Origin: Lepisosteus oculatus | Lineage: Eukaryota > Chordata > Actinopteri > Semionotiformes > Lepisosteidae | DNA: 64,000 bases | NCBI RefSeq assembly: GCF_040954835.1 | Contig: NC_090698.1 | Span: 72,671,284-72,735,283, forward strand | Direction of reading: 5' to 3' | Shown: piece by piece, positions 1 to 11,130 of the stretch | Position numbering within the stretch: the first letter of the stretch is position 1 | Layout of the letters: the number at the start of each line of letters is the position of its first letter | Position numbers and translations under genes: made by a program | Notes under the pieces: generated by a model | Seen by the model: the letters and a program-made list of their open reading frames with translations, nothing else | What the model was told of the DNA's origin: nothing | Databases searched by the model: none

Positions 1-137
1 GCGTCGATCACCACGTCCTGGTGCGACCCGCGGACCAGCCAGATGTTCGCTCTGTTGCCCGACTCGTAGAACCTCTCCTGGATCCAAAACACGCCGTCGC
101 CCAGGCACTTGTGAGCGTACCACTCCGTCGCAGACAT
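1..137 (-). CDS. MBLAC2: MBLAC2 first coding exon, 5' end of gene (partial at window edge)
   Basis: Read on the minus strand from the ATG at 137-135, the translation starts [18 protein letters not shown] and continues [19 protein letters not shown] up to VVID at the window edge (45 full codons). This matches the conserved N-terminus of vertebrate MBLAC2, a metallo-beta-lactamase-fold hydrolase reported to act as an acyl-CoA thioesterase. The fold's zinc-binding HxHxDH motif would lie further downstream and is not in the window. There is no stop or splice donor before base 1, so the exon continues to the left. The gene is head-to-head with POLR3G, as in human. The start is chosen because it gives the family N-terminus exactly. 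Longer open frames on the plus strand here are antisense shadows. Confidence 0.93.
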   Translation of the reverse strand, partial: MSATEWYAHKCLGDGVFWIQERFYESGNRANIWLVRGSHQDVVID

Positions 138-545
138 CCCGACACCCGCCTCCCACCCACGCGTAATAAAATAAAGACACCGAGCTGTCAGGGACGTGGA
201 GCCCCGAATCCAGACTCGGTCCGGTCCGGTGAGGAGGCGCAATGCAAACCAGGGTTGGCTTGTGCAGAACAGGAGGAGACCGCGACAGGCGCTCAGCCTG
301 CAGGGAGAAAAAGCAGCTGAGTGGATAAACAAGGTCCGAGGGGCTCGTGATTGGCTCGGACCTGCGACTGCGCCCCTCCGACACGCTCCGGCCACACCCG
401 GCGGCTTAAAGGCGCAGCCCTCTCCTGCTCGGTGCGGACTGCTGTCCCTGAACCAAAACCAGCCGGGATCCCGCCTCCTCGGTGTTGGCTTTGCGGAGGT
501 TTCCTACTTTCAGGACCTCTGAAGCGCCTGACAGACGGGAATATA
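138..545. promoter_or_regulatory. Probable bidirectional MBLAC2/POLR3G promoter, CpG-rich
   Basis: This stretch between two divergent genes is clearly richer in CpG than the AT-rich DNA that follows. It contains an ATTGG (inverted CCAAT box) at 350-354 and no obvious TATA box at a useful position. CCAAT-containing, TATA-less CpG promoters are typical of divergent housekeeping gene pairs, and MBLAC2 and POLR3G are also divergent neighbours in human. Transcription start sites cannot be read from sequence. The POLR3G 5' untranslated exon probably begins here or somewhat downstream, and its donor is not certain. Confidence 0.6.
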
Positions 546-859
546 GTTGCGCTTTTGTTTCTAGTCGGTGTGAACGAGAAGCCCGATAATATCATTCTTT
601 CCAGAAGACATGTAGTAGTAATACACAGCATATAATGGCATATGACCGATAAGGAGAATATATGTCCTGTAGTCAGAGGGCAATGAAAATGAAATGTTAA
701 TAAATTGAGTTATAGTGAAGACCCGCTCATTTCCTATCAAAGACCCTGTAAAAGCTGCTGATTGTATTTGAAAGGGAGGTGGGTCGCTCCAGAATACCGA
801 ATATAACGTAGAAAAAACAGGCTTCTGAGCTCCACGACACATTGTGAACCTGCTAAAAA

Positions 860-860
<1 letters not shown>

Positions 861-912
<52 letters not shown>
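861..912. repeat. (ATT)n microsatellite
   Basis: About seventeen near-perfect ATT units. It may be the tail of a decayed retroposon, but no body is recognisable beside it. Confidence 0.95.
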
Positions 913-913
<1 letters not shown>

Positions 914-1489
914 GGGGCCATGCTTAAAAACAATATTAAATTATGTTGCAGATGCATTGTATGGTTTCGCAATGTTTTAAGGCTATTTTCTTCACGTTCT
1001 TTAAACGCGTGGTTTATTATCTGAAGTGTTTATGTCACGCCGGTGTTTTTTTCCCCTTAGTTTCAAGTAGATTTCTAGGTGAAAAATGTTTTACCGTATT
1101 AATTATGACTAATTCGTTAGTTTTAGTTCACTAATCTGGGTAGGTTTTCATACAGAGAAGTGTTTATCACCCGTCTCCGAATTAACAAAAGTTAATCTCT
1201 TTAAATTCTGCCGAGCAAGGGAAACGCAGTACTAAGGAATCTCTTCACAAGGCACCTGTGGCCTCTCAGCTATGTGTTTCAATACACTGGCAAAATCTGA
1301 CTTTTTTCATCCTCAGACTGGTAAAGTAACGTGCTAATTGCCCTTACTATGAATACAACTTACCTATGGGGCGTTTACGTGACACCCTGGTATTCACACT
1401 CTGTATACTGATTTAGGTCTACCGTTTTATTTCTTTGCCTGACTCCAGCATTGCTTGTCCAGCTTCTGCTACTGTAGCTGCACTGCCAT

Positions 1490-1915
1490 GGTATTACATT
1501 TATTTACCTGCCCCGAGAGGCTATACGAAAGGATCCGTTTTAATCTTGAACAGAGAAACGTTCAAAGCAGGAGGCTATTCGACCCACCTAGTATTGAGAA
1601 CTTGATTCCAGTATTCACAATTCCCCGATGCACTGACAAAGACGGGGACCATTGATCAAAATCAACAGCAAAACACCAGTGCAAATTAAGTGCGTCTATG
1701 GGAGGGGGATTTAAATCTAATTACAGGGGGGAATATTTACAGAAAGGGCTGTGGGGTCTGGAATAAGCCGCCCAGTCATGTTGCCAGAGCCGACAACCTG
1801 ACTTCCTTCGCGAAAAGGGTGGACCTTTGTATCAATTACTTACGAGCAACCGAGCTTGTCATCAGAAAGGCCGAGTCGCCTCCTCCAGGCTGTAACCCGT
1901 CTTATTTTCTTACCT
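1490..1915 (+). repeat. LINE-like remnant, 3' coding end, sense on plus strand
   Basis: A degraded open frame near 1740-1840 reads GVWNKPPSHVARADNLTSFA. It aligns with the minus-strand translation at 4916-5131 (GVWNTLPSHVVEIDILASI). This aromatic-Trp-Asn-x-x-Pro motif is typical of the C-terminal tail of LINE reverse transcriptase ORFs. The DNA before it (from about 1500) resembles the same family. It is a fossil, not a gene. The exact LINE clade is not determined. Confidence 0.55.
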
Positions 1916-4054
1916 GCATGCTCCAGCACGAGTGCTCTCTGCACGTACACTTAAAAAATAAATTAGATGTATAGTTTAGGGCGTCGGGTAAATTATGCAT
2001 TTGTTCATGATGACGAACGGCTCACTCCCGGGAAAGTCGCGGCAGACTGGAGCCATCCCGGCAGTTAAAGGACTCCGAGTGGCCATACAGTATATCCATC
2101 GTGCACCGGCGCACACAGACACTCGAGGACAACTGGGAGACGCAAATTAACCCTATCAGCATGTCCGCGGAAGGTGAGAGGAGGTCAGGTCCCCGGTGCA
2201 AACTCCACGCCAGACCAACAGCTGTCAGACAGCAGCGCCAGCTGCGAGAGCACTACCCTACCCTACTCCCTCGTACCAGTTTTTTGTGATCACAAGTAAA
2301 GAAAAAAAAAAGTCCGACTTTGATTTTAAATTTAAAAAATCATTTATAATCTTTGTGTGGTGCCGGGTCGCGTTCTCCACTGTAGCGCTTTCATGCTCGT
2401 GTTCGGTGAGCTACCACGCTACACTTCGCTGACGGGGCTGGAAATGTCCCAGGATTGTAGGAGCAGGTATCGATCGCTGTTTCAGAAGGCGTGCTGAGCC
2501 TGACTGGCAACTGGCTTCTCAGACCTCCTTTGAAAATGAATGAAGAATAACCGCTGCTGGCGAGCGGAAAAGACTAAATATCCCAATAATTACTTTGGTA
2601 GGTAGCGCCGCAGATCAGTGTTTTTACTCATTACGGTTAATGTCAGCTTTCATAGTATTTTGAATTAAATGCTTTTAATTTAACTGAACAGTTACGTACA
2701 TGTTTGACTATTCGTACTGTATACGCCCATATCACAAAAAAAAATCATTGTTCATTAAATGAGAAGATTTCTAAGTCAGCCTCCACTCCACTTTGAAGAT
2801 CGATTTTCTGGAATTTTCACGAAATGCTTTTGCTGTTATGAATATTATGAAAGGCTATTTTTTTAAGCGTAAATTTGGTTAAATTAACGAGCGCAGTCTG
2901 TCACTGCTGATAAACAGTTTAAGGATCTTACACCTGCTAACTGGAATTTAGGCACACCACACCTCTTGTAGCAATCTCTGTACAATCTGAGTTTGCGGCA
3001 TATCAGTGATCTGAGCAATATTTCTCTTATATTAGTTGTAAACATACTGTATACCGTAGCCTGGACAGTGAAACAAACATTGATCTAATCTTAGAGGACA
3101 CATTTTCAGCAGAAACAGCTTTCGCAGGTACTAGTTTTCCTTAAGTGCTCATATTAATTGGTTATTCCTAAAATGTGTCTATATTAAAGATCATGGTGGT
3201 CTCTATAATATGCTGAATCATGGTGTTATGTGAATTTGTGAGCTTTATGATCAGAGAAGGACCACTTTAAAATGTTACTTTGCATTTAGTTTAGTCAGAT
3301 TAAAAGTGCTAGTAACTTTTTTGACGTTTTTTATAGACATAACTGTGAAACATAACTGTATGAAATGTAGTAGGAATTAAAGGGTATACAGGTTGTGGTT
3401 TATTTGGGTCATATTTTAGGCTTGCTCTGCTATATGAAATGAAAACTTAGATGTTAGCCTGTTGGCCATGGTCTGTTAAAATTTCATGATCGGGTTGGTC
3501 AGGACTTGTGGTGAAGTTTCTGTTCCAGGATCACCATGGGCCTCAGCATTCACCTTTAGAGACTTTTTGCAGTGAAACATTAAAGTATAACAAATAATAT
3601 TGTAGTAAAGGTTTAGACATACAGTATAACATTAAGCATATCACCGTTTTTTTACATTTATCAGAAAAGCAGTGGGTCAAATGGAAAATCAAAATGACAG
3701 CTGAATTTGACTTGTTCTACAAGTTTCTGATTGGCTGCTGCATTTTTCTTACTTCCCTGTTACTGAGAAAGGGATCCTACATATCTTTCACATTTCAACC
3801 GTCTTTTTACAAATGGATATCGTTGAGGACTAATTCTATAGCTGTGTATCTCCATCGTACACATTTCACTGATTGAAACACTTGGTCTGTCTGGATTCAG
3901 CCATGTTGTAGCGATTTGCTTCGTGGCTGCAGCTTCAAGGGTTATTCTTGGTTGAACTGCACAGCCTTCCTTCTAACACAGAATCGTTGGGGTACAACCC
4001 AAGACCACACTGGGACACCAATAGCCGTCAGGAGTGACGGGTTTACGTCGGTCT

Positions 4055-4260
4055 TCCATGGGGCTCAGCTGGTTGAGATGCTTGCCCGTGCGCAGGCTGG
4101 GTTCTGTGATCACGGGTTCAAGCCTGGGTCGTGCAATAAGCTGCCTGAAACTTGAATTTCCTAAGCAGCAGCGTTGCGTTGGCCGTGATCAGTGTGGGCT
4201 TGTCTCTCAGGGCCCTCTGGTTTGCTGATAGAACTGCGTGCAGAGACGCACCTTTTCTCC
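4055..4260 (+). repeat. tRNA-derived SINE-like segment
   Basis: An A-box-like GGCTCAGCTGG at 4062-4072 and a B-box-like GGGTTCAAGCC at 4114-4124 have tRNA-like spacing, so about 4055-4135 looks like a tRNA-derived head. The segment after it has no tRNA character and may be the SINE body. There is no second copy in this window, so the right boundary is a guess. Confidence 0.45.
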
Positions 4261-4581
4261 GTCCAGCACTGACCCCCCCCTGCAGGGGGTAGTTTGTCTT
4301 TCAGAAACCCTGCCGTAACCGCAGGCCTGCAGAACGCCTGCAGTGGGAGGCTGTGTCAGTGTGGTGTTGTCTGCCAGGGAGGCAGGAGAGCTTCCGTCCA
4401 CGCTGAAAAGCAGAACGAAGCGGCCGAGCCACCCTCAGTGCTCAGTGCTCCTCATCCAGTACAAGGACAGAGTTCGACACTCCGTGGGGGGAGAGGAAAA
4501 TTGGGCAACTGGGCATGACGCCGGTATGTTCACGGGCGGAGACTCGTCCCAGCTAAGCGGCGCCTCTGTTGCAGGGTGAAG

Positions 4582-4701
4582 ATGGCGGGAAGAGGCCGTG
4601 GACGGGGTCTGGCCGCCTTAACTTTCAATATCGAAGCCCTCGGCCTCACCCGAGGGGAAGCGCTACCAGAGACCTCGTTCAGGCCGAAGCCCCTGTTCCC
4701 G
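4582..4701 (+). CDS. POLR3G: POLR3G coding exon 1 (residues 1-40)
   Basis: The exon itself starts at 4575 after the acceptor tctgttgcag. It encodes MAGRGRGRG, then LTFNIEALGL and ends RPKPLFP. The donor is ccCG/gtgagt, phase 0. Confidence 0.95.
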
Positions 4702-7700
4702 GTGAGTAGCACGTCCTGGAACCCGGGGCTGCGCTTCTCTCGAAAAACCTCGAGCGGTGAGCAGCATGTGCTTAGAGGAGCAGGTTATCATGGCCATGAA
4801 CTGTGCTAACACATGCAAAAACCACCAGGCAAGACTGTGTCTGCTCTCCGTCAACACTTAACATGTGCAGTACTGAACACAGGGGGAATTACAAACGAGA
4901 GGCCATTTAGGCCATCTAACCTCTGTGGGTGCTAGGAGTGAATTGTTTGAGGATCTCATTCAGCAGTTTCTTGATAGAAGCCAGGATATCAATTTCAACA
5001 ACATGGCTGGGTAGCGTGTTCCATACTCCTACAACCCTTTGGGTAAAGAGGTGTGTTCTTTTCTCAGATCTAATATCACTTCCCACTTGTGTCCTTAGAT
5101 TAGTGTTTCGCTGTTGATTCAGAGGAAGCACATTAAGTTGACTCTGTCAGTGCCCTAGGGGATTTTGAATACTTGATTCAGGTCCCTTCTCATCTAATTA
5201 GTAATAATTAGTAATTATTATTGACATAAATGAGGAAGTGCAGTGGTCTTAATTCAGATCCATGTGGTACTAATATTGCTAATGAAATCAAATTAGAATT
5301 GACCTCTTACCTGTATCTTGTGGGTTATCGTCATATTGCGTGGTGAAGCGCTGTCCAATCAGTATGGAAACATTTTCTTCTACGCAATGTTTATGAAAAC
5401 TCCAGATTTCATTCTAATGCTGCTGTGTTTAGTTACAGAGAAACTAAAGAAGAGCGAGCCAGTGGCATGCATGCCCAGGCCACGCTAACAGCCATCAAAC
5501 CGGTCTTGTCACAGTCTCAAATGTAAATGACTTTATGTTCCCCATGGGATACTGGATGCATGTAGAACAGACTGCTGCAGCTCCAGCTTCAAGCCGAAGG
5601 GCTGATGATTGCACAGTTTCAACAGAAGCCATCAAGCTCTGTTTTACTTAAGTTCATTTGAGAATATACTCTTCTTCCCTCCGGACTCATGTTTGGAAGA
5701 TGTCAAGGCTAATTTGGGGCATCCTTCTGCTTCCCTCGGCTTTGCTCCTGAATAATGCTGGGAGGTCATCAAAGCTGTAGGCATAGCTTACTGTGCAGTT
5801 TAGAGTGGTGCACCACCTCAGGCATGTGAAGTGTCCGATTACCATCTTGCGCAACAGAAACATCAGTCAGATAAAAGTACGTCAGTGAACATTGGTGTCT
5901 CTTCTTGGCACATGTGGTTTTGTGGAAGGGGATGCCGGTGACAAGGTCCGGATTTATTTTTTTTGCCCGTTGTGACCTTGACGGAAAATCCATTGAAACC
6001 GTTGCTGGTGACAGGATGTGGACTTCAAGCCAGTGCCCTTGAAAATGGGAGAAGACCAAGATTATATGCTGGCCCTGAAACAGGAGATGAGGGCTGCAGT
6101 GAAACTCCTGCCTTACAACATACCTTTGCCAGCTGAAAAGAAAGGTGAGAGAGAGGAGCTTCACTGAACAGAATGCACTTTTCACATCCTTCAGGTTTCT
6201 AATGCTTGTGATTGAAGATTTAACAATTGGAATAAAAAAAAATATGGTATATAAGAATCTGGTGCAAAACTTGAGACCTTTATAATAACTGTACTATAGG
6301 GAAAGAATGGAATGTACTATTACATTTGCCTTTAGAACAGATGTTCAGTTACTTTTATAGCCTCAAATTACTATACCCCTCCCCATTCACAAAACAAAAA
6401 TCACATTAAATTGGACGCTAACATGCTTTCTGCACTTACTTAATGAGGTTAATCCATCCTCTTTTGTGGAAATGGGCCAGAGTATAATGAAATAAGGGAA
6501 AAGACATACAATGTACAGCGAGGAAGACCATCACAATGGCCCCTCTCTAATGTGTTTTGAAAAGTATTACACTTAACCTGAAGCACTTCCTGCAGTGCAT
6601 GAAAAGGAGATCGACAAGAAATGCAGCACTGTTTTGTTTCGGTTTAGATGTGGAAAAATACACAAAGGAAAGAAACAGAGAAGGGGACAACACCTGGAAA
6701 CCAGGTATGTGTGTGGACAAGTGGACTGCTGTGTGGAGCTCTGTCATTTGATTAAGTCTATCAGTCTCTCTGAATCTCAAAGCCAATTTAGCAACAGAGT
6801 TGTTGTTATTACAGAAAATGCACATTTTAGTTGAATGAATATTTTTGATGAGCTTTTAAATCTCTTAAACTTTCAAGTTGGTGCAGTTTAGCTGATGCTC
6901 AGCTCTTGGGTCAGAGTTTTACATTTCTGTAATCTCCTAAAGCCTACTCTGATCCTGTCATGGTGTTCTGCACTGAGCTGGATTATCTTTCTGGGCAATT
7001 TAAAGAGATTTAAAGAGGGAGTGTTTCATAGTTTTTGTTCAGCTGTGACAGGAGGCTGATTCCCATGTGGGTGACATAAGGGGGTTTTTAGAGGTTGATT
7101 CTGGGGAATTACCTGGGACGAATCTAATTCCTCTTGAGCGGCATTTGAGACTGTTACTATGATGGTATTTTTAGTTCCAAAAAAGGGAAGATTATGTCTG
7201 CTCTGACTTTTAAATTGACCTCTTCCATTAGCTGTTATTTACAGCCCTTTACTGCAACACCTTCCACCTTTTCTGCATTTATTTTCCTTTTATTTATTTT
7301 TTTGCTATTTTACAAGCCAGAACAAATCCTGAAGGAAAAAAGCCACTGGAGTGGTCCATTAGGAGGACTAGCAGAAAAACATGAACCTCCTGCATGCGGT
7401 TTTAGGTTACTGAAGAGTCTTGCTGGTTTGAATTTGCAGACTGGCGACGCCTTCCGAAAGAACTAATGCCACAGAGGAAGAAGCAAACAAAACCCAGTAA
7501 GTAAAGAGGGAGCTGGGAACGACTATTATTTTTTGAAAAGCTAAATTTAGGACAGGAAGTTAGTTTTGCTTTTTTTCCTCACCCCACACGTGAAACCGTC
7601 AGCTGCTTTTCAACCATCCAGCTCAAGTTTCTGAAAAGGCAGTGCAGTCAGTGTCATGTCGGCACACAGTGTTAGTTCAAGGTTACGACACTGTTTGGTA

Positions 7701-9579
7701 TACCGCGTTACGGCACAAAGGAGTCTTGACAGCTCACAGGCTCTCTGTTACAGTTCTGTGAAATGCATAACAAATGGCAGATGTGTCCGTACAGTCTTCG
7801 CCTATTTTGTGATATAAGACACAGATCCCTGTCTTGTTTGGTCCACGCCTTGGTTTCACTCTTATACTTGTGCTAAACTGGCAACAGAAGGCATAAAACA
7901 CACCCTGTTAAAATTGTAGTCCTAGCTTGTGGTCAATGGGATCCATCAGTTTAGAGCTCTGCATCCCTGGACCTGCAAATCTTATAGGAACATCAAGTAG
8001 TCAGTGAGGAGAGACCTGGAAAAGATGTTGCAATTTCTACTAATTGAAGGAAATAATTGGGTCCAATTAAGTTGGTTCTAGCTCATCTGGAATATAAACC
8101 AGAAGTCCAGGAACAGAGCTTCAGTCCTCTAACTGAATGTACTGTATAGTGCCTCGATGTCCTCCTTCCCCACCACAAACTCTCTGGCTCCCGAGTCGCC
8201 AGGAGAGTTCGGCCAGTCTAGCCTGTTCACTGTGGACGTCTGATAATAATGGCAATGGGATCCCAGTGAGGTGAACCACACAGAACACACCCTTTCACGG
8301 CATTCGTTAAGAAACAATCACGATAAAACACCACATGGGCCAGGATCATAGCAGTGTAGTATTAACATTGCTTGGAGGGAACAAAAATGAAAAACATAAT
8401 CATCTGTATGAGTTCACCCTCTTGGTATCATGGTGGTGCCTTTTCAATTCCTCAAGTATATAAAGGGATTTTATTGGGATGTCCAGCGCTTAAATTTTAA
8501 GTATCTTATGCAGAAACTAATATTTATTTGGTATTCCCAGAGGCTAACAAGAAATCTAAGCCAAAAACAAGTGCAGGAAAAGAAGAAATTTTGAGTAAGT
8601 TAGAGGTAAGTGTATCTATCGCACACCACCCCAGAGAGATTTACTTCTTGATCGCAGCTCTGTAGGGTGATTACTCAAGAGAACTATCATTGGTGCAGGA
8701 CCTGGAGAAGAAAGATGAAGAAAGGAAATCTGACGAAGAAGAGGCAGAGAAGAAGAAAGAAGAGGAAGAAGAAGAGGAAGGTGTACAGGGAGAGGAGTAC
8801 GATGAGGAAGAGTTGGAGGAGGTAATGAATATGAAGTGAAAGTCATTTTAAATACTTAGAAATTGTGGTGTCGTGTAAAAAACGTGTTTCTGTTTTCTGG
8901 GTTAAAGCTTATTCTCTGGAATGTCTCTCTAGATCCCTGGTTTCATTATCAAAATTTAGTGAGAGTGTATGTACTGCTCAATGAATGAATTGGTTATTTC
9001 CACTAAAGTCATATCAAGGGAAGACACAAGATGGTGCTAGTTCCCAAGAATTGTAGTTGCTGCCAAGCTTCGGAAACAAACAAAAAATTCATTACATGAA
9101 ATTTAATGCTAAATTGGCAGAATTTCTGTGTTCTCTTGCACTTTGTGAATGAGCAGCTTACAAACCAAAAACCAGATCTTAAAAATGGCATTTCTTTTTC
9201 TGACAGCACTGTATTTTGTGCTCGTTAGAAGTTGTAAACCATTTTTATCTTAGTGAAATAATAGTAAAACTAAATGACTGTATTAATCTTGCATTTGAGA
9301 AACGTTTTAAAATCTCACAGATTTAAACCCTGTTTAAAGGCAGAGTGAGCAAAAACAAACTCCGAAAATAGCCATGGTGAATGAGCAGGCTCACACACCT
9401 GCACTGAAATCAGTGCAAAATCTAAAAAAAACATTTTGTGTGGGCTCAATAATAATGCCATTGTTCGATGTCTGATTGTGATCTGTGCACAGGAGAATGA
9501 CTACATCGCCTCCTACTTCGAAGATGGGGATGATTATGGTGCTGGCAGCGATGACAACATGGATGAAGCCACTTACTAA
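4582..9579 (+). CDS. POLR3G: POLR3G, RNA polymerase III subunit RPC7 (7 coding exons)
   Basis: The coding sequence is join(4582-4701, 6015-6144, 6648-6704, 7440-7496, 8541-8605, 8699-8821, 9493-9579), which gives 212 residues against 223 in human. The product is the RPC7/RPC32-alpha subunit of RNA polymerase III. With RPC3 and RPC6 it forms the subcomplex that recruits TFIIIB and opens promoters in the nucleus. Recognisable blocks are the N-terminal Arg-Gly repeats with LTFNIEALGL (1-22), DFKPVPLKMGED with MLALKQEMR (43-67), the DWRRLPKELMP core, a Lys-rich linker, a long Glu/Lys acidic region, and the conserved C-terminus EDGDDYG...DDNMDEATY. All introns are GT-AG and phases join without a frameshift. 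The ATG context (gaagATGg) is good, and the exon begins at 4575 after a clean acceptor. The paralogue POLR3GL is similar in sequence; the neighbours LYSMD3 and ADGRV1 favour POLR3G. Confidence 0.96.
4885..5215 (-). repeat. LINE remnant in POLR3G intron
   Basis: The minus-strand translation contains FTQRVVGVWNTLPSHVVEID, the LINE reverse-transcriptase C-terminal tail motif, followed by a non-coding 3' part at the left end. The same family occurs at 1490-1915 (opposite strand), about 32545-33000, 47740-47900 and 52190-52445. Confidence 0.6.
6015..6144 (+). CDS. POLR3G: POLR3G coding exon 2 (residues 41-83)
   Basis: Encodes DVDFKPVPLKMGEDQDYML and LALKQEMR, then LLPYNIPLPAEKK. This is the most conserved block of the family. 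The acceptor is gtgacag; the donor AAAG/gtgaga leaves phase 1. Confidence 0.95.
6648..6704 (+). CDS. POLR3G: POLR3G coding exon 3 (residues 84-102)
   Basis: This short 57-base exon completes Asp84 and reads DVEKYTKERNREGDNTWKP. It matches DIERYSKRY... of human POLR3G and DVERYS... of POLR3GL. The acceptor is gtttcggtttag, the donor CCAG/gtatgt. A different frame over the same bases (6557-6751) is open for longer but has no family similarity upstream of the acceptor. Confidence 0.88.
7440..7496 (+). CDS. POLR3G: POLR3G coding exon 4 (residues 103-121)
   Basis: Encodes DWRRLPKELMPQRKKQTKP, the hallmark DWRRLP motif of RPC7 proteins. The acceptor is gaatttgcag, the donor CCCA/gtaagt. Both junctions are phase 1. 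Confidence 0.95.
8541..8605 (+). CDS. POLR3G: POLR3G coding exon 5 (Lys-rich linker)
   Basis: Encodes KANKKSKPKTSAGKEEILSK followed by LE. It corresponds to the basic linker of human POLR3G and ends in phase 0 at a GAG/gtaagt donor. Confidence 0.9.
8699..8821 (+). CDS. POLR3G: POLR3G coding exon 6 (acidic region)
   Basis: 41 codons, starting DLEKKDEERKSDEEEAEKKK and ending GEEYDEEELEE. The Glu-rich run is a family trait. The purine-rich DNA makes long antisense frames, which are artefacts. Confidence 0.93.
9493..9579 (+). CDS. POLR3G: POLR3G last coding exon with stop
   Basis: Encodes ENDYIASYFEDGDDYGAG then SDDNMDEATY and TAA. The C-terminus is nearly identical to the human protein. Confidence 0.96.
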   Translation, partial: ENDYIASYFEDGDDYGAGSDDNMDEATY

Positions 9580-10242
9580 CCTGCTCTTAAACTATGTGCC
9601 TGTGAAGCATCACACCTGTGTCATGTAAAGGACAGTGTCCTTAAAACTTCATGGGGCAAAGGTTTACATACAATCCTGTCAGATGCACTTTAAATTATAG
9701 TTTTGACTATCTACTTTTAGTTACATACAGTATTTATTATTATGGTGCAATAGGGTCCTGCTGTTATAGCTCAGTATTTATATCCAGATTAGTTTGTTTC
9801 AATTTTAGACAGGAAATGTGCCTTTAAAATAGAATTTTATAGAACTTAAATCTATTGCATTTAATGGCAATATAAAAACAGCTGACTGTACAATTGCAAG
9901 GTACAGTAGGTCACAGGAGTGTCTAAAAATAGGTGTTTTAGGGAGAGTTGGACGAGTCTTCATCTTTATGGCATCTAAAGATGTTCATTCATTACCAATT
10001 CAGATGATGTCAATTGTTTGAGGGGAGTAAGCTACATCCAACAGTCTTACGTTGCCTAAAATACATTTGCGCCTCCTGAAAGAACCAGGTTAGAAATAAG
10101 AATTCAAGAATAAAAAATGAATTTGTGGTTAAGCTTCATTTATACTTTTGCTTTTCACAAACTTTATGTTGCCTTCAATACTGAAGAGAAAACAATATTT
10201 TGCACTGTTCAAGGATATAAGCTTTACTTTCTGAGAAATAAA
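9580..10242 (+). other. POLR3G: POLR3G 3' UTR and poly(A) signals (probable)
   Basis: AT-rich sequence after the stop codon. AATAAA occurs at 10109-10114 and again at 10237-10242. The second is followed by a GT-rich stretch (gttctgtgcg...agtgtttt), as expected downstream of a cleavage site, so it is the better candidate for the transcript end. Confidence 0.5.
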
Positions 10243-10814
10243 GTTCTGTGCGCATCTCAGTCTAGTGTTTTATTGCAGCCACAGCTTATTTCATTGAACC
10301 AAGTAGCCATTGTTCATATATATATAGTGTATCCAGACACCCTTAACAAACACAATCAAAACAATGAAACGACAGAGATTTCAGAATTTATTCTGCTGCT
10401 GCCATTCTAGTTTCTTCATCAGAGAAGACGGGTGAGCCAGTTCCAGAGGCGGTCAGGCACGGCCAGGCTGTGACATAGCCGCCACCATGATTCACAGACG
10501 AGGTGATGTTCTTTTGAGCACCTGCAGTTCCTGTCCCCCCAAAAAAAATTCTGCACATTTCAGAATTCAGTCTCCTTACAGTACAGTATGTAGGAGAAAA
10601 AAATTCCACATTGTATGTGTTGTGTGGCGTTTTGCCAGTGACCCAAACCGCACAGCCACTGCAATCACCGTGGTGTTCATCAGGAGAAAAGATGTGTAAA
10701 GTTTTAGATTGGCATAGTTGATATCTAGATTTAAATAGTTTCTCTAGCAAGCCTTAACTAATTTACTAACTATACCAGAATCCCCTTTCCCACCAAATGT
10801 GACTCTCCCTTCCT

Positions 10815-11130
10815 TAAGATTTAAGATTCAAGACTTCTTTATTTGCCAAATATAACAAGTGTATTGGAATGCTTTTCCCCATGCAGCTGTACCCACTAAC
10901 ATTAGAGAGAGAAAAACAGGCACAAATGGCAAACGGACATGGACAAAAAATTTGCTCTGTCGTATCGTAAAACGGCTGATCCAAGTCCAAAAAAGATGAA
11001 AAACAAACACGGAAAGGTAAAAGGGAGAAGTACATAAGTACGAGTTGACCACGAATCGTCGCCATCTCTGCCAGCGCCGATGTTCGCTTTTATGAGGAGA
11101 AGAATGTATTGGCGCTTCTGCCATGTCTTA
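10815..11130 (-). repeat. Retroposon 3'-end-like repeat (LINE or SINE)
   Basis: On the minus strand this ends GGCAAATAAAGAAG followed by short repeats of the TCTTGAATCTTAAATCTTA type. Short-repeat tails of this kind mark 3' ends of L2/CR1-group retroposons. No coding part is intact. It lies in the convergent POLR3G/LYSMD3 interval. Confidence 0.45.

Larger units (their letters stand above)
546..4574. other. POLR3G 5' flank or first intron, no coding sequence recognised
   Basis: No conserved coding exon was found here. The stretch holds an ATT microsatellite (861-912), a LINE remnant (about 1490-1915) and a tRNA-derived SINE-like segment (about 4055-4260). A strong splice-donor-like site, GCGGAAG/gtgaga, occurs at 2171-2172 in a moderately CpG-rich patch (about 1980-2280), and could end a non-coding POLR3G first exon. 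The acceptor that would receive it is at 4573-4574. The rest (2300-3990) is AT-rich and shows nothing I can name. Confidence 0.5.
6145..9492 (+). other. POLR3G introns 3-7, non-coding parts
   Basis: The spaces between the five downstream exons are short and largely unique AT-rich DNA. A degraded interspersed-repeat-like stretch lies near 7940-8120. The part at 8130-8320 is moderately GC-rich and unidentified. Nothing else can be supported. Confidence 0.45.

Noticed and set aside
5769..6185. 138-codon open frame on the minus strand
   Set aside because: It is antisense to the POLR3G exon at 6015-6144, whose plus-strand frame matches the family.
10388..10750. 120-codon open frame on the minus strand beyond POLR3G
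   Set aside because: No family similarity; lies in the convergent 3' interval.
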